From NCBI GenBank assembly GCA_005408345.1, contig SEMN01001229.1, positions 18,261-82,260 of the forward strand: a DNA stretch of 64,000 bases, read 5' to 3'. Below the pieces are notes generated by a model. It was not told where the DNA came from and did not search any database. It saw only the letters and a list, made by a program, of their open reading frames with translations. Positions 1 to 13,260 of the stretch are shown in pieces. Numbering within the stretch: the stretch's first letter is position 1; every line of letters starts with the position of its first letter. A program made the position numbers and the translations under genes. The stretch comes from Macquaria australasica (taxonomy: Eukaryota > Chordata > Actinopteri > Centrarchiformes > Percichthyidae).

Positions 1-512
1 CAAAGTGATGACTTAATTGATTCTAACTATGAGAAGTTTCAAGAAGGGTGTTTCATTCCAGGGTTGGTTAGCAGAGCTGGAACTGCTGCCAAGATGTTTA
101 ATCATGTTTAATAAATTGCAGCAGACAAGACTGTATCTAATCTATTAATAGGCCCGAATCATTAGATTGTGATTTGCATCTGGAAAGGGTCCAACTGTGG
201 ACTCCTACTGAACTGAGCTGAAAGCAAAAAGCAAACGGCCTTATCTCATACAGTAATGGTACGTTACCTACCAGGGGATGGAGATGTCTTTAAAAATATC
301 AGACCTTTCCTAATGCATTATCTATTGTAAGAATAGCATTTAAAATAAACCCACCTTGCCTCCGTTTGTGCATATGCAAAACTTTAAGCATGCAAATAAC
401 TGATTTCATAGAACAATGTTGTCGAATAAAAACACAAGGCTGAAGATTAGAAAGGGCAAAACAAAGGGACCGTCAATAAAAAGCGAGCATATGTGTTCAT
501 CGGCAAGCCCCT

Positions 513-571
<59 letters not shown>

Positions 572-3289
572 TTAATTGTATTCTTCATTCATTGTGAGGC
601 AGCCTGCTGCTAATTAGCTTAGGCATGGTTTTGCATATTGTATTTATTTAATTTCTTCATGGGATGCACCAAAAGAAGGTGTAATTTGGGATGAGAAAGG
701 GGCCATTTCTTGCCATGGTTTATACACACAAAGGGCTGGAAGTACTGGGGCTGATTGCTGTTACTACAAGAACTCTTTCTTTCCGCGCCAAATGTAAAAC
801 AAAACCTAACAACATCCCTCTGGTGATTGGCTCTTGATTCTTGGCATAAAGACAATACTGTAAATCTAATGAACAGATTATGTTTACAGTTCCCCTGTCA
901 CTCCTCTCACTGTTTTCTAGATTAACTTCAGCAATGCCACAGTTTTATGAGGTTCATCTCAAATATATTTTAGAGAAAAGATATTGCAGGACTCTTTGGA
1001 AGTGCATGAATTCTAAACAGCGGTAGGTACAGCATCAGAAGATGAAACATTTTCTTGTGGATATGGAAAATTGCTCCTTAAAAGTTATTTCTGGCTGAAG
1101 TTGACAGTTTTGCAGAATCAAGAGAAGACACTTTCAGGTGATTGGGCATCCAGCTGAGTTTGGGTGAAAACACATTCCATATGTATTGAGTCTTATAGTG
1201 GAGAGCAACTCTAGGCTGCCCCTTTTTCTGCCAGATTGCAGACTTTAGACATCAAATCCCTGTTTAGGCTCTACTTTGCATCTCTCTCTGTGTGTGTATG
1301 TTTGTCTGTGTGTATTTCTTTGTCTGCCATATTACATACAAGCATGTTTGTGTGCATTGTATGCTTATAGATGTTTGTTGACATCTAAATGTACATGCAT
1401 GTATCAGAGGAGGGCATAGAATCGTTTCTGTGGAACATCTAATCGGGAGCCATTTTTCCAGCCATGCTCACATCCTGCTGCAAGCAAGCAACAGATGGCA
1501 GGACTGGGCGCTGTGGCCGATTTAGTCCAGTCGTGTTTGCTAGGAAGTAATTGTGTTTTAACCTGGAGAGAAACTAAATATTACAGCCATGCAGGCAAAC
1601 AAATTATAGTCACCTCGCTGGCCAGCAGATGACTCTATTTGTCTCATGTCCAGATGGAGTTCGAAGAAAAGAAATTAGCCCATGATGCCGCATGGTGTGC
1701 AGTTTTTTTGTGTGTGCATCTGACTGTTTGCTTGCCCGTCTGTTTGTCTGTCTTTCTACCTTTCTGTCTACCTGTTTATCTCCTCAACAGCTGCCTGTCT
1801 GCTTCCTCATATATCAGCCTGTCTGTTTTTGTATTGTGGCAGATGTTTCAATGCTGCAGGTCTTTATATCAGAAAGTGCAGCAGAGGAAAAAAAATGTTC
1901 AAGTGGATTAGAGCGTCCATACATTCACCTTAGCATTGTGCCACAGATTGTCTTTTGATGCCAAACACTGCCCTGGGGGACATAAATACTTACTAGAAAT
2001 TGGTATGGTTTCATGATAAGCGTTCAGGCGTTCGAGCGTTAGCATGAACATCAACAAAAGATCTGCCATGCTGATCTCTCCTCAAATTAAGTCAGTTTTC
2101 TATTTCACGTCTCCCTGATTTTCAACACTCGCTGTTTATATAAAACATTCTTGAATGAAGTGTTCATTCACTGTCAATTCCTGCACCATGTGCCAACTGT
2201 GTGCATCAGAAAATCCCCTGCAATCTTTGTTTTGGCTAGTGTGAGGCAGCAACTGATTACCCAGAGTGCTTTCGGAAGTTAATGTTCATGGTCTGCACAG
2301 CGGGATTCTAGGAGTGATGACAGAGGAAGTGCCTCAGGGCGAGCGTCTCTTCGCTGCCATCTCACTTTCACTGTTTCTCACAATGCGTTTACCCCAACAG
2401 ATGGCTCCAATGCTCACACAGAGACACTGAGAGACTATGAAGAACTGCGTGGGCTGATACAACACAAAGATGTGCAGAGAATCCAAAACCAACTAGTGTG
2501 AATTAATGTAAAATTGACTAATGAGATCTCAATAGTCAGTAATGTGTTGAAATCGCATGGTCAAAGGGCTCCATCATGCTTACTTTTAAATGAAAGCAAT
2601 CCACCATCTCTGGTTTATTACTTCATTTCCTCTATAACTTTCTTTTATTCACTTTTTTAATTCAGCAAAACATAGCTGGTTGAATGTTATTAGAAATACA
2701 ACAGCAAAACATACAATCAAATGATAAACTGCAGGAACTCTACAAAACAGTACGTTCAAGGAATGGATCCCAGCTCATATATTCATCGGTGGCCTAACAG
2801 ACATTAAAACAGAAAGTGTTGTGAGGGTAAAAGTGTGTAGTAGGTTATAAGGTATAGGAAGAATGTGTGTATGTAGGAAATATGACTCGACGACACCTTG
2901 GTCCCAAACTGCAGCTCATTCTGTCAAGTGATGCCTGAAGTGTTTTCTTTGCATATCAAAGAAGAAGAGTTCAGCTTTGCCTTCAGGCTCTGAAATGACA
3001 CACAGCACGACGTCAGAATATGACTTACTGAGTAGTTCAGCAGGATGGAGTAATGTGTGTGTGTCAGGGCAAATAATCATACTGCATCCAGAATACCCCC
3101 AAATGCCAACTGCTCATCATCAACTGCTCACAATTTCAGACTCCTAAGGAACATTGCCTTAGGCCCCTAATATTTGAACATTTCTGACTGTGGTGACTCT
3201 TGGTGGTAGCATCACAAACAAAAGTGTGGTTAGCAATGCATGCCACTTCATTGAGACTATCTGACTAACGTGCGGTAATGTTGGAGGTT
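1..3289. other. Gene-free intergenic DNA
   Basis: No open reading frame here looks coding; the short ones lie in low-complexity T/G-rich DNA near 1690-1910. The only clear structure is a (CA)n microsatellite at 515-567. The rest is AT-rich unique-looking sequence. Confidence 0.7.
515..567. repeat. (AC)n microsatellite
   Basis: Uninterrupted AC dinucleotide run of about 26 units. Confidence 0.97.
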
Positions 3290-3292
3290 GTT

Positions 3293-3860
3293 TGAAGGAA
3301 TAGTTCTGCTTATTCACATTATTGCCAAGAGTTAGATGAGATGATCATGTCTGTATGGTAAATATGTAGCTAGTTCCAGCAGACAGTTAGCTTAGCTTAC
3401 CATAAAGACTGGAAACAGCTAGCCTGCCTCTGTCCAAAGGTAATAAAACAGCAGCAGCGACAGCAGCAAGATGAGGGAGGCCTGCTGCCGCTGCGTTCAG
3501 AGTTTATGATGGTTCAACTTTTTAGCTTTCTGCCACAGCTCACCGTGTGTCCATGGCAACCACAGAAACTGCAGGGAGGGAACTGATACAGGAGCTGATT
3601 TTACAGGTATCTTAGTTCCCCAAATTATAGACCTCAACCAAAAGCAAACATATTAATTAAGAGAAATGGTGTTAGAGCACCATTCACTTCAAAGTCTGAT
3701 TATTTAGTCTGGGACAATAAATGTTTATGATACTAGTTAGCAAAACTGGCTATATTAATCATGTCATTTTGCTTACCTTACATGTTTAATCTGTACAAAA
3801 ACCAAAATGTAGAAACGACACGTTGCGGTTTTATGCAGCAATGCTGCTGGGGCTCAAACT
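3293..3860 (+). repeat. Interspersed teleost repeat, diverged and probably interrupted
   Basis: The stretch with GAGTTAGATGAGATGATCAT, then GTTAGCTTAGCTTACCATAA, then GACTGGAAACAGCTAGCCTG matches in order a second copy at about 40213-40595. The matching distal part (TGTACAAAAACC, GTTGCGGTTTTATG) reappears at 3783-3840, so the material in between may be an insertion or strongly diverged. I recognise the family as an abundant fish repeat but cannot name its class from sequence alone. Confidence 0.7.
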
Positions 3861-4510
3861 GATCGTGGAAATGTGAATTTTCAGTAACAATTATTTATTA
3901 CCCCATAGTGTTGTTGAGTTAACCAGGTGACTCCCATGTTTCTGTTATTAAGTAACAATGAAATTGCTGTTAAAAATATTGGTTCTAATGAAAAAAAAAA
4001 CTTTCTTGATCTTTTTGTTCTGCGCAATTCAGTCTTAAAATTCAATCAAGCAAGAATGAAGAAAATCCAGTATTTGTACGTAGTTGTTTGTGTTAGTATC
4101 TATGTGTTTGTTGTTTGTGAGAGAAACAAATCAGACAAGGGGACAGTTTTACCCCCGTATGGGTGATTGAACTTTGCCCTGTATGTGTGTGTGTGTGTAA
4201 GCCAGTATAATTTAAAATGGTACAAAAGATGGTTGTATCTCAAATATGAAGTGATTTTCATTATGTGGCTGTCATTTGCAATCTGTTGATGGTGGCATCT
4301 TCCTTCTAAACCACTCAGAAAGTGGTGTCCCTGAAAAGGGGTAGTTTTTACATGCGTCCCCAAAGTAGGCCTAAGTGAGTACAAGTGTGTGAGTGGGTGA
4401 ATGACCACAGTGGACTGTGAGGTGAATGTCACACCCATCAAAGTGCGCAGGTAATGATGCACTGTAGCTGGCATTGCTACAAGGCGATAACCTGGATGTC
4501 CACTTACCTG

Positions 4511-4512
<2 letters not shown>

Positions 4513-4554
<42 letters not shown>
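4513..4554. repeat. (CA)n microsatellite
   Basis: About 21 CA units. Apparent reading frames through it encode only Cys-Val or Thr-His runs. Confidence 0.97.
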
Positions 4555-4556
<2 letters not shown>

Positions 4557-5029
4557 CCCTCGGGCTGCCTTTCACACTAACCTTTCACAGGGCCCAGTGG
4601 AGCGTGCTGGTGTGACTCTACTCTCAGGCTCTACTGACGGAGGAAACTGCTGCAGAGACAGACAGAGGTAGTGGGTGGTGGTGTTAAAGGTTAGGGGTTG
4701 CACATGCATAAACATTGGCAGGATAATAATTGCCCATTGGCATTTGTGTTTACTTAGACATACTTTTTGTAAGGAGTTTTTGATTCCAGCCTGCTTATTT
4801 TCTGTATTGAGAAATATTAAGTTTTATTATTTAAAGTACATTGAACCCTTGACTGAGTTTAAATGCCCTCAATGTAAATAAAAATACAATATTGTCCAAA
4901 GTGATGCATTCAGCACAAGGGAATTTCATAACTGTGTGAAAATATACAGCTTTTACTTCATTTTGGTGATTAGATATGGCTCAGTTACATAAGACTAGAA
5001 AGAATGTACCAGTAATTATTTCTCATGTT

Positions 5030-5295
5030 TTCTTTTCTTGTGATCATGACATAACTTGTTCATGAACTCAACATAATAACTCTATTTTCTTAAGATTGTG
5101 AGAACAATAATTACATTTAACTTATTACATTAAAAATTATTGCGTGATCATGAGTTTTGACATCTTGGAATATCCAGACTATGAAATAGCCACACACACT
5201 CTTTTCTCGTGATCATAAAATAATGATATTGTAATCTCAAGATAACAAGCTTGCACTGTTGGAATAACAAAATATTTTTCTTATGATCATGAGGA
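5030..5295. repeat. GATCAT-rich interspersed repeat
   Basis: TGATCATGA-like words recur near 5041, 5145, 5210 and 5284, alternating with ATAATGATATTGTAATCTC-like and AAGATAACAAG segments. This pattern matches a common fish interspersed repeat made of short internal imperfect repeats. The boundaries are approximate. Confidence 0.55.
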
Positions 5296-8200
5296 AATCC
5301 TCTCCATCCATGTCCACTCTGGCCTTTCATATGCAAAAATGAATATGATATTATTTATTCTTTAGTTCTTCCTCTCCAGATTTATAATATCTTAGACTGA
5401 TAACTTGTTAATCCCTTTAGATGATTTTAGATTAACTTTTTCAATTTTATTTTATTTTATCTCTAATTTATGTGTATAAGCATGTCGAGTGCATGCATGT
5501 GTATTTGCACATCTTTTATGACTTCAGACTGTGAAATCACTGAAAACTGTCCTCGAACAGAGAAGATGTCAGGGCTACAGAAGAAAAATCATTCATCTTG
5601 TGTTTTTGCCAAAGCACACGGTGGAAAGAAAGAATGAGAAAGGAGCACTACATACCACACAGTGAGTGGACATTCACAGTGAAACGCTTTGGATTCAGCT
5701 GACTATAATTATTCTCCCGTGCCCTCTCACTGTGCGTGGTTATCACAGAAGGGTCAGTGGCTGCTGCAATTATTATACCTCAACCCTTTGTTCTCCGTAC
5801 CATTTTAGATCATTATTGTTACTTTCTGTGGAGGAACTGTTCCAATCTCCATGGTTATCAGCATAGTAGGGTCACATTACATTACATATTATGTTGCATG
5901 TGAGTAGTGACACATAAAATACAAAGATTTAATGGGTTGTTGGAATTGTGACTTTATGAAATACGTTATGCATTTTGTTATTGCAACTGTGATAAGTTTA
6001 ATTTATTTGTTCAGTGTGTAATACCTTTTGTACATAAATATATGCTTGAAAATACATATATTCAATATAACATTATATAAAAAATATATGTTCAAGATAA
6101 TAAATATTATATAATTGTAAGTATTTCAGTATACAGCCAGTGCTTTACTGTTTCCATTTTCAAACACAAGACATTTTCTTATGCTGTGGTCAAATTCATG
6201 TTATATTAGCCTCCTCATTCCTGCTTCTAGCATGACTAAATGAGCCTCCGTATTGGTTAACTGGGCTGAAAACATTCCCCATTAAGGTAAACAAGATTGT
6301 ACTTTCTTCTATCTCCCACGTGACTCTGCCTCTAACCAAATTAAGACACTCATTTGCATAAGCGAGATGGATGAGATAGGAGGAAAATACTTTGCTCTCT
6401 GGAAAATAAGTGCACTGAGATGTCGCAGCCTATTAGAATGGCCATGCTTCATCATTTTTTCATACAACATTTTGCTGTAATAACTTTTAAATGTTCTGAG
6501 CTTTTGATAAAAAGCTCTGACTGATAAAAAGGCAGAGAGTGTGATTGTAAAATGCAAGTTAGGAGAGTACATTTTATTTCATAATGGATTGTTCGTGAAC
6601 AAACCAGAGCAGCGTGCTGCACTTCCTTTTACTGCAAAATTACATTTCCCATGTATTTGAATATTGTAGTAATTACATATGTATGAATAATGCATTTTGC
6701 AAATTTTTCTCTTACCTTAATTTAGATTCACAAACGGAGTTCCAAAACACCCACAATACGGAATAACAAAGTATTTTACAGCAATATCAGACATTATTGA
6801 TGCCATTTATTGCCTTACCAAAAGGCAAACCACGCTAGAAACAGATTATATGCAGCATATCTTACATTAAAATAGTAAGACTTTTCTGCCTCTCCTCTGT
6901 CCTCAACAAACCTGCTCAGTGAACGGAGCAGCCAGACACACAGTAAGGTTTGTTTGTGTACTAAAAACAGCACCAAAATTTACTGCAATCAGACACTGTG
7001 TATGGGCCGGGGCACCTGGGGCGCTCTGTGTGTGCTCCTACCCTGCGGTGAAATTGCTGTCAACACTTTTCCCCTCCTTTCAGCGTTGGTAGGCTCTGGT
7101 AAGCAGCCTTGCTCTGTCCACTATCTACCCCTCCCCCACTGAGAGGAACACCATGCTACATTCACAACTCCACATTTACTACCTTCGGCTGGTTGTTGTT
7201 TTCTCTGTATTGTGCGTTTTTTTCTATACCTTGCTGTCTTTCATTTCTGTGTATATCACTCACACTTGGTTGGACTTGGCTGCACAAAACCAGGAGTCCG
7301 GGAGCAAATTGGTTTTACAGCTTGCTTTAGTTTGCAGGCAAATTAGACAGAAGCGTCTTGTGAATATGAAATATGATTTCTTTGTTACTGTCTGTACTGC
7401 AGCTGAATGAAAAGTGCTACTTTGCTGCAGGCAGCTGTAACCAACATTAATATAATAAAGGAAAACAAATGTTGAAAGATGCCTAGCATTTAAATCAAAA
7501 CAAATCAGTGTTTTGACCACAATAATAGTCAGCTTGTTTGAATTTCCGTGCAACACTCTGCACTGTATTCTGAAGAGACAATTAATTTGCTGCTAACTTT
7601 GTCTCAACAACCTGTACAATCCCGTGGCTTTGACATGTGTGAGTGTAAGAATGACTCATTGACTCAGACCATTAGTGAGATAATGTAGACAGTTGCCAAG
7701 GAGAGAGAGAGAAGAGACAAAGACAGAGAGAGAGATCCCCACTTTGCATAAAGCCCCCAGGAGAGTGTAGAAGTGGCGTCATGAATAATGCATTACCGCT
7801 TAATTTATGGCCAAACTTTAAATAGCGCTGAAACACAGGAGACGCCACCATATGAAAATCCATCTTGTTACATTATTTGCTTAGCGAAACCCACGATCTA
7901 AGGCAATGTAATTAAACAATATCCTGACAATGATAAAGAGAATAATTTCACATCTTGTGTGTGTCGTGTTTTGACAACTCGTAATTGAGATGTGCTTTTT
8001 TTTTTTTGATTCCTGCATATCATTTAGTTCTTATACACCATTTCCTGTTCACCAACGCGTGCACACACACTCTCCCAAATGACCTGCCTAGTTAAATATT
8101 ATAATGTCCAATACAGACTGAAGAGGAGTTGCTTTGCAGTCAGTGTGTTGCAAGTCTGTGGGCTGCAATGACAATCTTAAGGCCACTAAAGGTTGTACAG

Positions 8201-10121
8201 GCGACATCACAAAATCAATAATCACCATAAGACTGGCAGTAAACTTAGAAAACTGTCTTTTTAATCCAGGTCATTAGAGAAAGGAAGATAATAAATCATA
8301 ACAGATTACATATAATGGCAAATGACGATGAGCATGTGTGCATAACATGACATAGTACCATACAGATGGTGTTATAGCAGCACTTTAGCATTGAGAGTAT
8401 CAAGGCATCCATGTAAAATCAATAAAGTCACTCACCTGCTGGTTCAAGTTCATGATTCACGCCACCATCATCAAACTAAGTGTTTTTTTTTATTTTACTT
8501 GTCAGCTTGTGGTAACTTTTGGTACTGGAGGCTATGCAGAAGCTGAAATGTGATATGCAGTGCGTAAAAAAACAGCAACAGGGAGCTGATTGCAGTCTGT
8601 GCAGCCTACCTTCACCCATCTTCAGCTCCTCGCCTCCATGGTAATGAGGCGATGAATGGCAGCATGTCTACAGGCAGGGGAAGCAGACGCGCCATGCAGC
8701 TGTGGACTCCTACGCATGAGACACACACGTTTCTTCCCATCCCTCAGGCTCCCACCTGAGGGCTTGGTACTTAAATGGCAGAAGGGTGAAGGTGGGTAGG
8801 ATGGATTGGTAGAGACTCTGATATCCTACGGTGGTGGAAGGAAGGAAGAGGAAAGGAGGAGGAGGTGTGACCTGGGCGACAGAGATAATGTGTTGTTGTC
8901 TTGCATTCTTTTGTCTTTGTTACTGAGTAATAAAACAATGTATGCTCTGTATTCTGACTGCAGTGTGTCCACATTGCTTAACTGCATGAGTATTTTTAAT
9001 GTATGTGCATGTTTGTGTAAAGGAGCATGAGGAAGGTAGATACCCTGCCACCAAACCAGCATTCTGGTCCTTAATAAGACAGCATGGTCTTATTTACCTT
9101 ACACTTGATCCAATTAAAATGATGGATGCTGTCAGAACTTCAATTAAATTCAGAGCCAAAAAGACCTGCACTGAGTGGAGGAAAGTTACAATCCTTTACC
9201 TTGCTGTCATTTGTCATTACATCAGGCTTTCCCGACAATTCATTTTAATTGTTTGCCATAGTGACAAAGTACTTTGTGTTCAACCTTCTGGAGAGGTTTG
9301 CCTAGAATATTGCTTAATCCTCTACTGGATCCTCCACTTCCAGCTATGAATTTCCTCTCCTGCACCACATCATGTGTGCTACAACATTGAATGGAGAACA
9401 TGGAGGCACCTTGTGCTCTGGCTGCTCTGCCACACAGCAGGAATCCTGTCACTGTCCTTTTGTATTTGCGTGGTTAGGTGGGCAATGAAGGGATCAGTGG
9501 GTAGCCAGCAGGCAATTACAGAAAGGCTTTAACCTGCAGCACAAACAAGGAAAAATGGCGTGGATTGAAAAGTGGGAATAAAGGATGGAGAAGGCTCAGA
9601 GAGACAAAGAACAGTGAGTTTGAATGTAGGAAAGGTGGAACAAAAAATACAGTTCAGTGAAGCATGACTCTGCAACTGCGTGGTATATTGTTGACCTTTA
9701 CAAGACATTTTAAGAGAAATTTGACAACATTTGCATTGCAACTACCACCAAATTTGAAATCAGAAATGAAGACCAGGTGGTTTGTTTGTCCGATCTGGTT
9801 TAAGAATGGTGCATGTTAATCATCTACTGGACAGCCTACGGTACTTGAAATGATACCTGTCTTAAGCAATAATGTGATAGTGGTATTGCAAGTGGATGAG
9901 TGAGAGATGTGTGTGAACGTTGGGCTGCAAAAGGACAAACCAAATCCAGAGATCTGGAGAATGGCAACAGGGCTGGCTTAAATAGGCCTAGTGAAGAGCT
10001 ATTAGGTACTCCAGAAGTACACTTTACAACAATTCTAACTGTGACTGACAAACCAGGAGCTCCAGTTTGTTTCTGTTATTTTCTTCCAGTCTCCGTGTTG
10101 TCTCTGTATGTTTATGAAGTA

Positions 10122-10645
10122 AATTTATTTAAACCTGGGCCCTATTTTTTAAACAAATTTTGGGGTCTAAATGACTAAAAGTAACCAAAGGTTTTGGAAT
10201 TGGTCCAGTAGATCGCCTGCACAAACGGGCTGCAATGGCTGCAACGTAATCCTTGTGGGCAATTGCGCCCATGAAAAGTAAATCCACTAAAAGTGCTTGT
10301 TTTTTGCCAGTGACAGAAGTGTTGGATAACATTATAGAAAGGATCCCTACAGAGACAGACTGTTTTGTTAAAGAGTAAAATCCTTTTTGTTTAACCAGAA
10401 ACAGAAAATCTCGCTCTGAAATCTCTGGAGAGGTTCAGTTGTTGCAGGAAGATGAGTGGACGTACTTTTCACGGGCGCAAGTGCCCACAAGGATTACATT
10501 GCAGCTATTGCAGCCCATTCGTGGATGCCGGCAGACGCAATCTGCTGGACCAATTCCAAAACTTTTGGTTAAGTATAAGTAATTTAAACCCCAAAATTTG
10601 TAAAAAATAAAAAAATAAAAAATAGGGCCTAGGTTTAAAAATACC
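10122..10645. mobile_element. Foldback (long inverted repeat) element
   Basis: The left arm (10122-10287) is the imperfect reverse complement of the right arm (10456-10645). Examples are GTAATCCTTGTGGGC versus GCCCACAAGGATTAC, GGAATTGGTCCAG versus CTGGACCAATTCC, and GGGCCCTATTTTTT versus a poly-A-extended AAAAAATAGGGCC. A 168 bp spacer separates the arms. No open frame exists, so this is a non-autonomous foldback or MITE-like element. Confidence 0.85.
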
Positions 10646-12411
10646 GGAGTTTCCCTTTAAGCCCTGGAATAAGCACCAATTTTTACCCAAGCTGAAACAT
10701 TTTCAACCGTTGCAGACATGTCTGCTTCAATTCACGTTGTCTAGAGTGAATTCCTGTCTATCTGCTTATTTTTATTGATTCAGTTTGCAATCACTCTGAA
10801 ATTTGCTTTCCATTCTTTTTGACTTCACACTCAGAAATTTCCAGACATGTGCAGTGTATCACATTGGTTTGGTTTTGAATGGATAGCTTGTTGTATCTTC
10901 CAAATGTCTTTCTCCCAGCAGAGAAAGTTTCTCTCCACAATCTTACCAGCGCTGATAGCTCTGCTCCCAGAACATTGTACAGAGATCAAAAGTGTATCAT
11001 TCAGCATGCTGGCATGGTCTCCTTCTCTTGCTCCTGCAGTGAGAAGGTGTCTGTGGAGGTTATACTTGTCTTGCTCTTTCTAATCCCAGGATGATCTCGG
11101 TATTCTATATGTTTTTGCCAGCTTGATCAATGCAACACTATCAGCTACTATGCAAGTCAACATCTGCAGTACAAACCTTTTTGAGACAAAAGGAAAGACA
11201 AGAGAGCTAAAGGTGTTTTGGCAGTGAAAACTAGATAAACATGAACCTGAAAGATGTTTTGCTCAAACTCATCCCAAAAACATAATCAGCACAAACCTGT
11301 TGAATATGAACCAGTGCAGGTTTGAATGTAAAATCTTCCTTAATATTTATTGTGCAGGGTGTATTGACTTAAAAGATAGAGATGAGATGCGCATTCTTAA
11401 GACAAACACTGCATAATCTCTACAACAGGGAGTGATAAGATGACAAGCAAATCAAAGGAACAGATGGAAACTTTACCAGTTCAACAATGAACATGTTGAT
11501 AACAGCACTGCATGACAAACCTGTCCATCAGAAAAAATGGCCTCTCTTCTTACAAGCGCTCTTTTAGGTATCTTTTAGGTAAATATTGCATCAAAAGATA
11601 CACCCACTATAAATCAAACATCTCAGGAGTCATCATATTTAATACAGGGCTCTTTTTTCCACCCCTCTGTCTCCCAGTGATACATTAAAAACAGAGGATT
11701 CTCTGAGGGGAAACCTGTGATCTCAAAGAAATATTTATTTTCTCATGCTGTGAAGCAGTTCATCTGAGATGCTTCAGAAAATTGCTCCTGTTCCCCCCTA
11801 GTGAAAAATGTCTAAAAGACTGTATACAGCTTTGCTGCCTTTGAAAATGTATCCCCTGTGGGCTTTTTGGCCACTCCTAAATCCCTTAGTTACTTTCATT
11901 GTTTGTGTTGGCGTTAATATTTCATAAAGATGTTTCAATATCTATTCATCTTTTTTCTCCACATAGATAACCATCTCACTAATTCCCTCGTATCATACAT
12001 TTTAATGCACTGAGTGATCGCATCCCGCAAGCGGTGTGTGCGGGTTTTTCTACCCCTCCCCCTGTAGTACAAGCCTCTTCATTAATAAAACATAATAGAT
12101 GCTTCTGCCAAGAATCACTCCCTTTCAATAAATGTAGTGTACAATAGGCTGGCATAAAAGCTCTTGTCCATACAAATGAAAATGACATACATCTTCTGGT
12201 GTTGTGATCACACCATCAAAAACATTTAAATTTCATGAAATGTTACCAGGTACATACAGTTTTTTTTTTGTTGTTGTTGTTTTTTTTTTTTTTTTTTAAC
12301 TTTTAGCTTACTTTGGTGCCTAATGGTAATGAAATAGCCCATTGAAATAGATTTAAATAGAATGACTGTGCAAAAAGAAAAAGAATAATACTGCAAAATA
12401 ATGTTAACCAG
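10646..12411. other. Gene-free intergenic DNA
   Basis: Unremarkable AT-rich sequence. There is a poly-T/TTG tract near 12259-12298, possibly the tail of an old retroposon. No coding signal. Confidence 0.6.
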
Positions 12412-12770
12412 TCGTTGAGGAAGTATACAGATCCTTTACTTAAGTAGCAATACCAAATTGTATTGCAAATACTGTATTACAAGTGAACGTCCTGCAATAA
12501 AAATGTCACTTTGGTAAGATTACATTTTTACCCAAATTTACCTAATAGAGAGTATAGAAAGTAAAAGTACTTAATGCAGAAAAATGTGAGTGTTATACTA
12601 TGATATATTATAAGATTATTAGCCACTGATGCATTAATGTGCATTTTTCTGTTGTAGCTGGTTGAGGTGGAGCTAGTTTTAACTACTTTATACAAAGTTG
12701 GGTAGTTTAGTCATATTATATAAGCTTATGTTTTATTAAATATTAATTTGTAAAATAACTAGTAAGTATA
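12412..12770 (+). repeat. Interspersed teleost repeat (AAGTA-rich family), copy A
   Basis: GAGGAAGTATACAGATCCTT followed by AAGTAAAAGTACTTAATGCA and GTTGAGGTGGAGCTAGTTTT run in the same order as the copy at 27203-27710. This is a high-copy fish repeat, probably a non-autonomous DNA transposon. Ends are approximate. Confidence 0.75.
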
Positions 12771-13260
12771 GCTAAAATAGCAGTTGTTTTTCTGCCAATT
12801 GGGGGCAAAATCTGACATATTGTCATCTTGTAAGTTGATATTGCAAACATGTTAGCAAACAGTGGTTTATTTAGACATCCAGCACACACAGAGCAATGTT
12901 AGCATTCATTCACAAATATACTGTAAGTCCCATATTGACTCTTCTTTTAGCTCTGTTTTTGGTCTCCACCAACTCCTGAAGGAAATATCTGGCTCTTTAG
13001 CTGCTAAATGCATATGTTCAGCAGCTAGCTGCTAACATTGTCTGTTAGCTGGGTGCTGGGCAGGTGTACAGAGGGTTATTAGAATTTTTGTTTTACTAGA
13101 AACAGAGGCCTGCGACCGTTTCACAATGTTAACCACATGTTAGGGTGTTAGGTTAGCTGGCAGAAGGCTTTCTGTCTCCCACATGCTCCGTAGAGCGTAG
13201 GGATGCTGAATCAGGTGATAACTCTCTGTGGGTTCATCATTATGAGCAACATTTTTTTTG
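12771..13260. repeat. Interspersed teleost repeat (GCTAGCTGCTAAC family)
   Basis: CTCCACCAACTCCTGAAG, CAGCAGCTAGCTGCTAAC and GATAACTCTCTGTGGGTTCA resemble, in order, a repeat I know from many fish introns. It carries no open frame. The class is unknown, and recognition rests on memory rather than on a second copy in this window. Confidence 0.5.

Larger units (their letters stand above)
3861..10121. other. Gene-free intergenic DNA
   Basis: Contains a (CA)n tract (4513-4554), a GATCAT-rich repeat (5030-5295), AT-rich DNA near 6000-6120 and possible regulatory islands at 6300-6580 and 7770-7940. No coding exon with a plausible product was found on either strand. Confidence 0.65.

Noticed and set aside
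4100..4553. 149-codon open frame on the - strand
   Set aside because: Begins in a (CA)n tract and has no recognisable domain.
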